Assembly: GCF_910592395.1 (NCBI RefSeq)
Contig: NC_088326.1
Location: 9,367,001-9,431,000, forward strand
Reading direction: 5' to 3'
Length of the DNA stretch: 64,000 nt
Source of the DNA: Lineus longissimus
Lineage: Eukaryota; Nemertea; Pilidiophora; Heteronemertea; Lineidae
Part shown: positions 22,247 to 37,200 of the stretch, piece by piece
Numbering within the stretch: the stretch's first letter is position 1
How the letters are laid out: each line of letters starts with the position of its first letter
Program-made: the position numbers and the translations under genes
Notes under the pieces: model-generated
Told to the model about the DNA's origin: nothing
Database searches by the model: none
What the model saw: the letters and a program-made list of their open reading frames with translations, nothing else

Positions 22247-25200
22247 ATCCTAACAGTGGCACGTTTCTTAACTGCTAGGGCTATGAACTTGAAACTTTGT
22301 ACACAGAATGCCCTAGGTCAGCTGACCTCTGACACTGATTTTCGGTCCGATCTGATTCTCTGTTTGGCCACCAGGGGGCCAAATGTCGATATCTAAAAAG
22401 TGTGATATCTCGCTTATTAGTGACTTGTTTTCGATAAAACTTTTGTTGTAGGTACTCATAGCAAATATACATTTTATATTATACGGGTTTTTAATTTGAC
22501 CTTGTTTTCAAGGTCACAGAGGTCATATGGCGTAAATTGGCCATTAGAGTGTAAACTATTGCACGTTTCTTAACCACTAAAGCTATGAACTTGAAACTTG
22601 GTACATATAACCCCCTATATCACATAGCCTCTGGTGCTGAATTTTGGTTTGATCTGATTCTCCACTTTGCCACCAGGGGGCCAAAAGTGGATATCTAAAA
22701 AGTGTGATATCTCGCTTATAAATGACTTGTTTTCGATAAAATTTTTATGGTAGGTACTCTTAGGAAGAATACATCACATGTCTTACGGGTTTTCAATTTG
22801 ACATACTTTTCAAGGTCACAGAGGTCATATGGCGTAAATTGGCCGTTAGAGTGTAAACTATGGCACGTTTCTTAACCACTAAAGCTATGAACTTGAAACT
22901 TGGTACATATAACCCCCTATATCACATAGCCTCTGGTGCTGAATTTCAGTTTGATCTGATTCTCAACTTTGCCACCAGGGGGCCAAAAGTGGATATCTAA
23001 AAAGTGTGATATCTCGCTTATAAGTGACTTGTTTTCGATAAAATTTTTATGGTAGGTACTCTTAGGAAGAATACATCACATGTCTTACGGGTTTTCAATT
23101 TGACCTACTTTTCAAGGTCACAGAGGTCATATGGCGTAAATTGGCCGTTAGAGTGTAAACTATGGCACGTTTCTTAACCAGTAAAGCTATGAACTTGAAA
23201 CTTGGTGCATATAACCCCCTACATCAGATAACCTTTGATGCCGAATTTTGGCCTGATCTGATTCTTTATTCGGCCACCAGGGGGCCATAATGGAAAAAGG
23301 AAGAAGTGCAATATCTTGCTTATTTGAGTGAATTGTTTTCGATAAAATTTTTATGGCAGGGACTTCTAGCAAGGATACACCACATGTCCTACGATTTTTG
23401 GATTTGACCTCCTTTTCTAGGTCACAGAGGTCAAATGGCGTAAATTGGCCATTAGAGTGTAACTATGGCACGTTTCTTAACTGCTGAAGCTATGAACTTG
23501 AAATTTGGTACATGTAACCCCCTACATCAGATAATCTCTGACACCGAATTTTGGCCTGATCTGATTCTTGATTTGGCCACCAGGGAGTCAAAACTGAAAA
23601 AGGAGGACATGCAATATCTCGCTTATTAATGACTTTTTTTCGATGAATTTTTTATTGCAGGGACTCTTAGCAATCACACGATATTGATCTTGTTGATGTC
23701 ATAGACAATTATTGGTTGGCTCATAAACTTATATATACTGCCCTGTCTTATTACTTGACATCAATACACATCTAAAAAAAGTCTTCATGCCTGATTGTGT
23801 TCACCATATTCACCTCTAAATTAAGCATGATCCTGCCTACTAAAAGATGTATACGGTGAGCACAATGGCCCCTGGCCGTTTCATTTCAGTTCTGGTAATT
23901 TTTTCGATGATGTTTGAAATGATGGGTATCTGGAGACTGTAACGGCCGACCAAAGGGAATGTTGATGGATTATCGAAATGACTGGACAGGAATGGTCAAA
24001 ACGCTTCCGCCTTTTTGACGATAGGACCATATAATTATATTGTGCCGCGTCGTCAATAGTTCAGTGTCACTTCATGGTCGCATGGCTGCGGAACATTATG
24101 ATGATATTACTGTATGAGTTATCTGACACACTCCCATATTGCTTTATTTTTCAAGGGGCGAGGCGTATGCTAGCATGCGAGGGAACCTCCGGCACCTTGA
24201 CGTGTCGAGCTGACAGACCCATCAACATAAACTACGCTAACTACGGGCGAACTAATTCCACGATATGCTCCAGAGGAAGACCTTTCGAACGGATAAGCAA
24301 TACAAACTGCTCTTCCGAGGCGATCAGCCTGACTATTGTGAAGAAGAAGTGTCATGGGAAGCCTGAGTGCAGCATTTCTGCATCGAATTCGATATTTGGA
24401 GAGCCTTGCTTCAGCACCTACAAGTACTTGTATGTGAATTACACCTGCGAGATACCAGGTAGCGTTGCATTTATAACATCGGGCAGCCAAGTTCCAAAAT
24501 CCAGATGAGCCACTGGCACTTGGAAATAAGAGCTTAATAGAGGTTCTTCACGTGACGTCACGGCGTGACGTTTTGACGGCCACCTGCCAATGCATTTCTA
24601 ATACGTCGTGACCACGTGTGACGGCAAATATGGCAGTGCAAAACAATTAGCAACGTCATCATGTGACGTCAGTGAAGAACCTCTATAGCCACCCTATCGA
24701 CTTACTAACACATTCCCATCCTCGCAACACACGTAAAATGCAAGAAGGCGTACCAGCTGATGCTATCACGGTTACCACATTTGCAAGATTACAAAGTCAT
24801 CTCAAAAGATTTTATTTAAACTTCAACTGTTGTGCATAATGAGAATACTATAATTTAACATGATACACGGCAGTAATCTTCCCACCAGTTCGCCGAAAAT
24901 CGGGAATGTTTCAGAAATTTTTAGAACATCGCGTTGATCTGTGACGGTCAGCCATATTTTAAGTGTGTGCATGATCCACCTCGGTTTTGGTCTAAATTTT
25001 AGCTCAACCCTCGCGGTTTTGGTGACACACAACAAATACCTCGGTAGTAGTGTCAATTTCTTTAAGGTCGATCTGTAGTTGAGGGGTTTTCCCCAAGGCA
25101 AGCACATTCCAAGCTTCCCATTGGAGTGCAACATAATGAATCATAATTGCCTAGACTCTGTTCGCCGATTTAGGGCAGAGTCATGATCAGCGCTCGAGGA

Positions 25201-28200
25201 ACCTTTATTGATGCCTATCCACAGCCCTGAAATGTAACAGCAATTATAGGCCTTGGTTTTCAATGGTCCGCTGATTTGCGCATAACATTTCGAAACGCAC
25301 TCGAGTGGGCTTGTATTGTAAATAGTAAACAAACCGACGTGAATGATGAAGTTTCAAATTGTCAAGCAGTTTTTCTCCACTTTTATGAAATATTTTTCAA
25401 TTTTGATAATGGAAATGTGCTGTTAACCAACTGGAGCTTGTTCGTATAACCGCGGATTTTGGGTTTTACAAGTAGATTTCCGCGAAATTTCAGAAATAGA
25501 GAAATTACAATGTATTTGGAGTGAAGGCTATACTTAGTTAATTATATGCATAATAAGAATGTTTTCAAATAATCGGCGGTTATACGGACATGCGCTATGA
25601 ATGGCTGCGTCCTTTCCAACAGAGTATGCTTCGATGCGACATAGCATGTTGACATAAAATTGATCAAAGCGATTTTTTTACCTTCCCAAAAAAGTCATTT
25701 GTCTGGGTAATCCAGAAATACGATCTAGTTATCTATGGTGAAAGTTCACTTAGATGCTTCATACGTAACGTACCGTACCAAAATTTTTTGGGAATCATTG
25801 TTATCAATAAATTATCACGAGTTGAAGTTGGGCAGTTTTGCGCCAAGCATGGGTATAGATCGACCTTAACAACTACGGCTGATCACCACCAATTATATTT
25901 TTAGGCAACTTATACACTGCGTCGTGATTTTTTTCCAGAAAAATGTCCCGAGACATTTATGAGTACTCTGAAGGGAAACTTCACTTGGCCCGAGAGGCAT
26001 TTGTGGCAAACCGCAAATGTGGCGTGCAAACCGATGACCCCCTTCGTCGGGGTGGGGTCAAGAGAATGGTAGGTGATAATCATTACAATAAAGCACATTT
26101 AATTGTCGTCTCAGGAAACGGTGGTAGAATCACACATCAACAAATATGAATAAATAAGAATATTGCCTGGCATTGCTGAATTTGCTGAAGACAAATAAGA
26201 CTACAAAACGTTTAATTAGTTTGAATTTACTCTTGATCATGAAGGTATTTAGAAACCAATCTCAAGTTATCAACACCTACCGATTATCATGTGTTCCTGT
26301 AGTACGTATACAAACTTTGAGCTCAGTGTCGGAAAACATTTTCGTCTGGCACACAAAAATTTTCTACATCCAGTCTTGCATGTATGTCAGTGGTAGGCCT
26401 ATAAAACAATCGGGGGGGGGGGGGGGGGGTCATACGGGCTATGTATGCCTATTGTAGGCCAGGCTCCTATCATAGAGCAATGGTAATACAGGAAAGGATA
26501 AACTGTGAGCTTGCTGCGACTACCAGCCTTTTCATTTCCCAATGTCGGCATTAAAGCTGACATGCATGTATAAAACCCCTAACGGCCAAGTTAGAATACA
26601 CTAACGCCCGTCCGCCATGTTTTGAACGATCGGCCAGCCATGTTTCAAACGCCTACGGATATCCAGAAATAAAATACTGCCTATCCAGGATACCCTCCAA
26701 ATGACCATTGGATTCCGCAGATGAATATTTTGGTAATTCTGACTTTAGGATGCTGAAATCCCTAAAATCCTGTTGGGTTTTGTGGCAAGGATTAATAAAA
26801 ATCTAAGTTCGAAGAAATCCGACCAGTAGAACAGAACAGAGTATTGGCCGGTAAAGTCCCTTCGTAAATGTAACAGTTTATACGGCATTGAGTTTGACGT
26901 TTCGCTTTCATGGTCTTGTTTGGGTTTTCAGGGGCGGATGGGGGAGGGGGATGTTACGACGCACAACCCTCTAGGAGACGCTCCTCCACCCCCCCGCCTC
27001 AATCTCCACCTGCCTTGATCTCACGGGTTCTGGTCTGCACCGGATAGGCAGTGAGCTAAAGTTCTTGATTTTGTGTCCATTAGATGCGTTTGGAGAAAAG
27101 TTACTTCTTTGGTACCAGATCCTACATTGTCCGTTGGACGGTAACGTCGAAGAGACGAAGAGAAACCTGATCCAAACAGTCTTTATGGTCTTCATTGACG
27201 ATTTAGCACTAACCGTCAGCGCGGCAGGGGCGCAGGTCGGGCTGTGGTCTGGACGCTTCGCCCGCATAAATAGTAGGCCTACATGCAGTCGCATGGGATG
27301 GAGCTCTGTTGAGGCCAATAGCATCCACCGGTGTCGTCCGTGCCTGACACAGTAACCCCATATAGGCCTAGTTATTATTGGTATTAAGATTCTTCAAATG
27401 CATAACCACGGTAAACCTTCGAGATGGTCCCTCGTCCGTACGGATTTGACCTAAATGTTGGGTTTGGCCTACAGCGTTTGAGGTATAGACAGGAAATGTA
27501 TGAGAAGGTTTATTCTCTGGCGGTGACCATAGAGAAGCCTAAAGCGCGCTATCCATGCGACAAACTCCATTTTATTGTACCCAATGAAACTCATTTCATT
27601 TTAGTTTAATCGATCCGGTCACTTCGCGTGTAGTCTGGGGAACGCCGAATCTTGATGCATGTCAATCCACGGGCACACCACTTAAATTAGAAGATTTGGC
27701 CAACGTGACAATGATAAGCCAAGGTAAGAAAGCCTTCCGATCTTGAACCATTTTTTAAACTACCAAATGCATCTTCTATTATCATCGCCTTCCTTTCTTT
27801 TAAAGGACCAATATCATCACTAAAGATCATTATGTAACCAAAATGTTGGCTGCCCCAGTCACCCTCACTAATCATGCTACGCAATTTTCAAACCCGACTG
27901 GACCATGTGGACCTTCCAATGCAATATTAATCCTTCCAAAAATTACGGGAAAGTGAATCAGTCAATGATAATCGTTGACAAATTACTGATAAGAGCCCTT
28001 CATAGCGTTCAGGTTTGTGTTATGAAGAAGAAATGCAACAGTGCATGCATCAAATATCGCAGGGCTTTGGGAAGGTGATCTGCCAAAATGCGATAGAAAC
28101 ATTTCGACACAAAAACTGATCTCGTGCAATCTCATGCGGTCCAGACTTCTTTTGATCTCAAAAGTACCTTCCAAATTCATTGTTGTCGCTTGTGACGCCA

Positions 28201-31200
28201 TTAGCGTTAGAATTCCACACATTTTCCTGTGTTCAGATAACGTCATCACAGTGACAGAAAGGTTAGCCGAGAATTCAAACAAAACATCATCGTTTGAGGA
28301 CGTTTCATTGAACGCTGACATCATAGACAACGTACTTTCCTCCAAAATGGCATTCGGGAGCGACATCACCCAGAACAAAACAGTCGTTAACCTTGCAGAA
28401 ACAATCGGCAACATAATGAATACCAGTGCTGCCACCTTGGCAAAATCTGAAGAAGTTGGAAGCGCAGTTACAAGGTAATGCACCGCGTAGGGAATAAATA
28501 TTAACTTGAAAAACAAGGATTTCTTCTGAATTTTGATGATTAAATTTTCGAAACTGCATTATCATGAAAGGGATATGGATGCTGATTATCTCGCCAACGT
28601 GGGTATCTACCCATATCGGAAATCCCGATGGAATTGTCATAGGATTCTTAAAATCTCAGTTCCGTATGATTTCCGACAGTTTTACGATTACTTAACATTT
28701 CTGGTTAACGATCTTTAATTCGGAATCTTACAAAATTCGTTTATAGAGTATATTGTACATTTTACCGTCTCAGGAATTGAGTAAGATTTTAGATCTTCAA
28801 TCGAGATTTTCGACTTGTGCAGCCACCAGCGGATAACAAAAGGGGAAATTGATTTGCCAGATGAATTGATACCACCCCACCAACCAGTAAACAATGATGG
28901 TTTAACGTCATATAGTACAATGTATTCACTATCACTGATAATGATCGATACTAGTCACCTATCGAAAACGTTCACCATTGTCCATTTGCTTGTAACTTTT
29001 GGTAACGTATTGCGTTTTTGTTTCGCTGGTTAAATTTTCCCACCAAGTCAGGCGACCTCGAACTTCTTTTCGAGTGCAACAACACGATCAGTGCGTTGTT
29101 TTTCTCTCTTCAGATTGGTTAGGCAAGTTGAAACCATATCGAAATCGCTGGAGTTATTCGGGTCCGGGATAAAGACATTCGTCAACCCCAAGCTTGCCTT
29201 TGCAGTGGTTAATTCCAGCCAAGCGACCCGTGGAGATATCTCCATGGTTCTTCACCAATCGGAAATGGATGACCACCTCACAACCGACAAAGTATGATAT
29301 TTTAAAAACCCGTCTTCTTTATAAAAAACAAATGTTTCTCATATTGCCGCAGCTGCAATGAGTACAATGTCCAAGAATTTTTTTTATTCACTCGTGCTAT
29401 GGGATGAGTTGTTCGCCGAGGTTTAAGGCCGATGGATTTACCTGGCCAGGAGGATAATACCCCTGCTTGACATCATGCACTGTCACTTGCTGTATATCTG
29501 ATGCTGATAACTGATAATGATTTTAACTGGTGTTGTTGTGAGGCCGTTTTGGACATGACTTGTAAATCTCAGGCAGACCTAAGGTTACACCCCATCCTAG
29601 TGCATTGTTTATTGCAGTTCATTGATTTTTTCACTATCCTGTTTAGAGAAGTCACGGGCATGCTGGAAGACATTTTTTGTATGAAAAACCAACATATCTC
29701 TTGCCCAAGTTGTCCCTTTAACAGAATTTCTTCTGGTGAGATACATAAAAAAATTAATGAAACAGCAGCCAGGTTTGATTTTGTGGATTACCTAGAATAA
29801 AAAAAACGAACATACAAAAACCTCATATTAAGCAGGGCCGGCGGAATGCTATGTAGCCATATCACCTAAACATTAAACCCACAAAATGTCTCAATGCTGA
29901 GAAAAAAGTCATGATAATGGGTACTTAGCAGCCTATGTACACTAGCCCACACAGTGCTTATCGTTTATCGACGAACGATGACAGATTAATTTTATTGGAG
30001 CAAAATATTCCTGATGAATACTATACCACTTCGTTCTTGCTAAACCTTTTATAGAACCTTATTCGTACAATTAAAATTACAACTAATTGGTAAGCTACAT
30101 TTACTGACAATACTCGGTGGTCTATCAAGAAATCTTCTGTGTGTGTACGCTGTGATCGTGTTCAATATCACCGCAAACCAACATACTGGATCCACTCACC
30201 AATAAGATCCCAAGCCCAGCATTTCCCGATTTGTACCACCGCCTCGATGGGTAGAGTTTAAACAACCGAACACAATAGTAGGCCTTTCGCAGCCATAAAA
30301 GGGGTGGGATATCTATTCATGAGTTAACAACGTAATCGTCATGAATAGTCATGACTCTGCAGCGGAACTTTTCATATTACAATTAAAGACCAATTGGAAG
30401 AAACGAAGAAAAGATGTCCCACCCCTTTTATGGGAGCGAAAGGCTTACTTTTATGCCCGGTTGTTTAGGCTCGACCCATCGAGGCGGTAGTAGAAATCGG
30501 GTATTGTCGGGCTTGGGATCTTATTGGCGAGTGGATCCAGTACATTATTTTCTTTGTTGTGTTTGTGCCAAAAAAACACGCGACTGTACGTAATTGGTTA
30601 ATGATGTAAATAATAAAAACAAGGTTCTTTCGATAGGTGTCCATTCAGGTTGGAGGTGTCATCAACAGAACGGAGGTGAACACCTTTCTGACCATTCCGC
30701 AGGAGCTAGCCCTGCAGTTCCAAAACGAAAAGATGACTTTCGCTCTTTACCAAGGGGCCACTCTTTTCCGGGTAAGTTGATCGGTCTGGGTAAGAGGTAT
30801 TTTGGCAAATGGTCAGCATTAGAATGATAACATGCCCTCTCCTGATTAGTAATTTTATAATGTTCCGAAATGTCAAAGTTGTTGCTCCAATAAAGATGTT
30901 TTATCGTTAGTAGGCAAACCTCTAGCCCTGATTTTGTGTCGAGTCCCTAAACAAAAACAAACAAAAAATCTTCGAAGGAATTGACACAGCAGTGTTTTTC
31001 ACAGCGGCCCAAAAGACTTAGACATTTTATTTCTAGGCGATTTCCATAGTTGGAATTGAAGCCTGTTGTTTCTTTCCAGGGAGTAACGTCATTTGGATGC
31101 GGTCGGCTGCAGCCAAAAATTTGGCCAAAATGTATGTCCTAGATCCTGTGAATTTAAAAAAAATCCAAGATCCAACTGTTTTTGATTTTGTCATATGTAA

Positions 31201-34200
31201 AACATCTAATTATCACCATCAATAAACCCTGTTCTATAGCATTGGATATACATTTGGAACATTTCCCATTGCCTGGTATTGAACTAACCCACACTGATAT
31301 GACTTTTGAACACTCACTTGCCCAGTTTTCCCGATAGCGGCGCCTCTGTCTAATCGAGAAAAAAGGAAATAAATTTTGCGAGATTTTTTTCAATGTTGCC
31401 ATGTATTTTTCAAGGGTTGCCACATATTTTTGAAAACAAGTTGACCTACATTTTTAGAAAATGCTCCATTATATTTTCAAATGTCTTGATGCGAGCCATA
31501 CCTCGGCGCAGTGGCTTGATTTTGTTTTGAATGAATATTTTAAGAAAAAGCTTTGCACATTTGAAGATATAATTTTTGAAATGTTGTCATGTTTTTTCAA
31601 GGGTTGCAATATACTTCAAAATGTTTCATTATATTTTCAAGTCTTGCATTTATTCCGCTTTGGCGTGCCATACCTGGGCGCAGTGGCCGATTTTGTTTTG
31701 AATGGATATTTTAAGATAACGCTTTGCACATTTGAAGATATACCCGAGAAGAGAATCACCTGAAGATTTCATTAAACAATCTATGCACTACATATCAATG
31801 TACATTGATATATATTCAAAGCCTGTGTTTTGTAACCATGGTGGTCACGGAAATTCAAATGATCTTTTTGGATCCAAAATTGAAAATAATTTATTTCAAA
31901 ATAAAGCACTTTGTAGAGATTTGTTCCGTTGTTTTCAAACATCGGCCAAAAGACACACTCATTCCTGATTTAGCTTTCAGTAGCTTTTGGATCTAATCAA
32001 CTCCAAAGTTATTTTCGATTTGTAAAACTGTCGCAGTACTGTGTGAAATTGCTAGTCGACTGCCATGTCCATCATTCGCGTGTGTGAAGTCAATTTAAAA
32101 GCACTTAGAATGAACGACAGCTCGAACATCAGCTGGTCGGTGAACATGACGCCTGTGTCCGCCGCTAACTTATGTTCAGCCCATTGGTAATAAGTTTATA
32201 CCAGTACTGTTTGACCGTTTCATGAAGCTGTCAAACATATGTCAAAATCTTCAATTACAGTAAATTGTGTAGATCATGTGAGAGCCATTTTGCAACTAAT
32301 CTCGTTTTACGAAAAGTGCTAAAACAATCAGAACTGATGAAATAGAAATGGCGGATAGGGTCGTAAAAACAAATTTCAACGAATTGTACTCAGTTTGCTC
32401 TTGTTAATTACACGAACAAACGTATCGCTTCATTGATAATTTATGTCCCATCAAAGCAAAACCAGGCGCATTTCGAGAAGACAGAGAAGAGAAGCCATAA
32501 TTTCTGACACCAGGAAATAATACTCAGATTTCACAAAAGGTATGTGCCTTTGTGAGTTTACTATGACGGGTGGCGTTTATCAATTGCCTCTATATTTCAT
32601 TCTATTTAAATTGACTATTCTCACACCCCAGATCATAGATCGCGCTGCACAACAGGAGACCTCAACAAACAGCCGTGTTATCGTTGCAAATATCGGGGAT
32701 CGGGTGATTAAGAATCTCACCTCGCCGATCGTTTTTAACCTCGATTACATCAGTGGAAAGGTAGGAGCTAGAACTGTAACAAAGATGTAAAAAATGATGA
32801 GTTGACGGCAAAACCATGACTTCAGTTTTAGCCTCAGCCCCGATTCACTAGCAACTATATGACTATGAAAACACTTTATACGTTGCCGATTTCGAACGCT
32901 TTCATGTGACTTCGATATATACGTAGGTTGTCGATATCGAACGTTTTCATCTGACTTCCACTAATTAAAGTAAATCTCAGGTTATCAGGAAGAAGTGCCG
33001 TTATACTGCTTCTAAAACAGGAGAATTATGATCCACATGCACCTGTGATTTGTTAAAAAATATGAATGAATTGAAGTGAATTTGAATTTGAATAAGTTCC
33101 AATGATTCTAAATTGTTTTATTAGCGTTTTCGTGAGACATGTCAGAATATGACAGGATGCGGGGCCGTGTTTACTGCCTGTGAGAGAATTTCCGACCCCG
33201 TAAAATTGTTCAATAACAAACACAATCAATGGCTTTGCGCTTTTAAACTCTCAACGTAGTCAAAGGCAAGTGTTTTATATCATGTCAAGTTAAATTGAAT
33301 GTCATTTTCGCCACGATAATTTGTCATTTTTATGGATCGGTATGACTTAAATTTACTAATCAGATTGTATCGTATACCAATGCGTACAGTCCAACCATGT
33401 CGGTACGAGTTTGGCCTTTCTTTCATGAACAGGATCATTCGAATCCCCAGTGCGTGTTTTGGGACTTCGCCAGTGCGGAATGGTCTGGTGCAGGCTGCCG
33501 TGTAGTCACAGTCCGCAGTAAGGGAGTCTCGTGCAAATGTGATCACCTGACGAGTTTCGCCTTGCTCGTGGTAGGAACTGCTTTCAAATAGGCATGCGCT
33601 TTAATGATTTTTTAAACTTAAATTAGTATTTTCTTTACTTTCCTTTGTGTGGAAATGATCTAAATTGCAAATTACAACAATGTTATTGCAAACATTACAA
33701 TATTATTCGGATAAAGAATATTACTGACTCCTAATTAATGGTCAGTCACTAATTAAAAGGCGTCGGAAAAATCTGGATCTTAGACCTGAGGTGTGACTGG
33801 CTTAATTTGTAAAATGCACCTCCTAAAGTCAAATGGTACTATTTAGAATGCAGCTACAGCAAGAATTGATAAGGATCATATGGACTAGTCATTAGTAATA
33901 TATGTTAAAGTAATTTAATTCACACACGATTTGGTTTCAGGATCTTACTGGCAATGTGGGTAGGCTTGACCCAACACACAAGTTGATACAGAGTATACTG
34001 ACATACGTAGGATGTGCATTGTCTTTGTTGGCCCTTCTGTTCACAGTATTGACTCACTTCCTTTTCAAAAAGTAAGTTGTTCAGTTTTTCTACAGACATG
34101 ATTAGACATGATTTAACATACTGTGTAGACGCTATTTAGCCGGTTTCGGTTCGTCTCTTTCACATAGGCCAACTACACGTAAAATAGGCCTTTTGTACAG

Positions 34201-37200
34201 GCGCCCTTCAACCGGCTAAATAGCGTCTACACAGTTCATAGTTTTTGCATGATGATTCGACTATTCGACAACGATCACCAGGGGCGGACTCACGAGCCGG
34301 AGGAGAAGGGACTTGCACTGCATTTCCCATCCAAACTTCCTTGGTGTTTTCCAAAATTTCAATTTTCATGGCCGATTCAAATATTTTTCATGAATAATTA
34401 AGGGGTGTGTGTGTGTGTGGGGGGGGGGGGTTGCGTCAGGAGCGCCCCCAACCCCTTTGAACCGCGCCTGATCGCACACAATAAGTACTACAGGAAATCA
34501 GTGTGTAGTCTCACTGTCATGTGGGACTGCTGTCTGTGTAATTACAATGTCGTTGTTTTGTTATCGTATTACAGGAGTTTTTTCCACGAATTCTCATAAA
34601 CCTTGGGCTGGATTGAATATATACATACGTGCTCACTGGCGGAAGTTTTAGGATCCAATTTACCTGCGAAGCCGTGACACGAAGCGGGCTGGTGGAATTC
34701 ATACAAAAATGACCATACAAAATTCCAGACCCCCACACCCTCAAATTATCATGGTCATATGACCTGTCAAATAGTAAATTGGTTTATGCCCTCTGTGAGG
34801 ACTTCTATCCTGCCCTCAAAAAATTTGGCTCGAGTGGGGTTGGGGAGAAGGTTTAAACAGTTAACCTGTAATAGAAAATGGTTTAACGTCTATTTGTGGG
34901 ATGCAGAGATGGTCCTTCGATCCCATATACAGTTTTCTCTTTTAAAAAAATAGTAAGGCTCGATACAAAAATAACGTGCGTTTCAACCAATTATTGTCAT
35001 GGAGATATCGCTTTTTTTCAGAGAGCTGCTTCAAAAATACCCACCCAAGATTCTGATGAATCTATGTTTTTCAATGATTGCCGTGAATCTATTGTTCATC
35101 TGTAGTTCACACTATGCGAGTGATGGCGTCCTCTGTAAGGTAAGAACTCTCCTTGTGACTCTTTCAATTCTATCAGCATAACATGACGGTTCCCGACCCT
35201 TCCGGTGGATAGAAACGAGTCAGTGGTTGTCTGCCATACAATGTATGTCTGTACTCCCTGTTTAAGGCAGTGCATTCGACCCGAATTCAATACCAACCAT
35301 ACATTTAGCCAATCCATTCGGGCTCGCAGTTGATAATAGCATCATGATAAATACAAAAAGCATATACATGTATATTGGTGCTGGTTTGATGTGCATTATC
35401 AATTTAGCTCGTGTTTCGCCGGAGCTACAAACAAAAAACTACAGCACGGCTTTGTCGAAATGACATCCAACATAGCTCATTCTCCAGAAAAAGAAACATC
35501 GGGAGCCTGTGAAACATGCCTTTTTCGGGAGGGAGAGCATTCATCCCGCGATCATGAAACATTTTGATTCAAACCGATTCTGCAACACATGTGGAGGTTT
35601 TAAACTTGACGTTTACCTCTAGAGTTGTATGAGCTATTTTACGGCTGTAACTGTCGATTTATATGTTGCCCAGTCAACTAGCCTGAAGGTGGATTCATAC
35701 TCCGACGCACGACCATCGCCGGCGTCGAACGCAGCGTCCTGCGTCGGTCGCCTATGCCATCGCACGATTTTGTAGGCGTCGTATCGCGTGACTATGAATG
35801 CTCACGCGATTATACCATTCTGCCACGTCAAAATGGAGGAGGAGGACGCACTGCTTATTTTAAATGTCCAGGCAATGGCTGTCCTCTACAGGATGCGAAG
35901 GAAACGCCACCGACGAGATATGTATGTGAGGGAGATATTCACTGTCTTTGCCAAGAGCTGCTCCAATTGCCTGCCACGCATTTTCCTTCTTCAGGCTGTC
36001 CTTGTTGTCGGATCTGGAAATGTCATAAAGACATTTGTAACGTTTTACTTCACATATTAGTAGCTCTTCTGCGTCCGACATTTTAACTTCGTTATGTGAG
36101 GAAGCTCAAGCGTAAAACGACGTAATCAATTCCCATTCCCTGTCTTTCCAGTTTGAACTAGGCGCCTTTGAAAATATGCATAAACATGAGTCCTTGGTCC
36201 CATGACCAGAAAGGTACGACGCCTCGATCGGACGCAGAGAGTTCAAATTTGTTGAACTCTTTAATATCGCACGCCGACCGAACGCGCGTCCGGACGCCGA
36301 TGGCCATCGCCGTCGCACGCGAAAGTATGAATCAACACCACGACGTCGGCGTCGAGAATTTGATCGTGCGTCGGTCGCCGGCGGTCGTGCGTCGGAGTAT
36401 GAACTAGGCTTTAAGCATATGGGGTATGGTCACGACGAGTGATTATTATTGTACAATGTGATGATGATCAATAGAGGGTCTGGGGCGGGGAATACGCCGT
36501 TATACGCCACAGATGCATTTCACAGGGTGTATCATGCATTGGCAATTGATAGGTGTATGGCAACGTTGTGTAGATCAACAAAGGTCATGATCCGGATAAG
36601 TTACGTGACATGCTTATGGCGACATTGATCCATCTTGCAGGTTTTTGCCATGTTCCTACATTATTTCATACTGGCGAGCTTTTGTTGGATGACCGTGGAG
36701 GCGTTCTTCATGTGCATGGTGGTTACCGTGGATTACAGGCGACATTGGACAAAACTGATCCAAAAGTTTGCCGTTTTTGGATGGGGTAAGTTTCCAAATT
36801 CAATTTCATGTTAAGATCAGAATTATGAAAGATTAATACGGCACAGCATGTTTTTAATGATGAATCAGGGCGTGTTTGCTAAATCATTTGGATTAAGACC
36901 TAATAACACACTGACTTCTGTCGTCAACCTACGTCGAATGCTACCAGTGCCACTTTATCTTTTCAGGATTTCTTCGCGTAATTTGCAACTTAATGGGGTT
37001 ATTTACGAAATCGGTAAAAATGAAAAGCGAAATAACGAGTCTTCAATATGCAACAACAAATAATCTGCCCCCTCCCTCCCGCCGCAAAAAAATCTTATCT
37101 AATATCATTATCATTTTCGGAGATTTTCGGAATAAAATTGTGACGGTTTAGCCGAAGTAGTAGCTGAATTTGTTGCACACTCTACATGTCATGTGCACAA

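Noticed and set aside
28041-28236. N-terminal extension of the open frame over GPCR exon 5
   Set aside because: The GAIN homology begins right after the acceptor CTGTGTTCAG at 28236; upstream codons are intron.
30637-30648. Extra four codons at the start of GPCR exon 7
   Set aside because: Not rejected outright: both acceptors (30636 and 30648) keep the frame; I used the first but cannot decide between them.
31080-31150. Possible additional GPCR exon after TTTCTTTCCAG
   Set aside because: Exons 7 and 8 already join in phase 0 with continuous GAIN sequence, and this segment has no GAIN-like residues.
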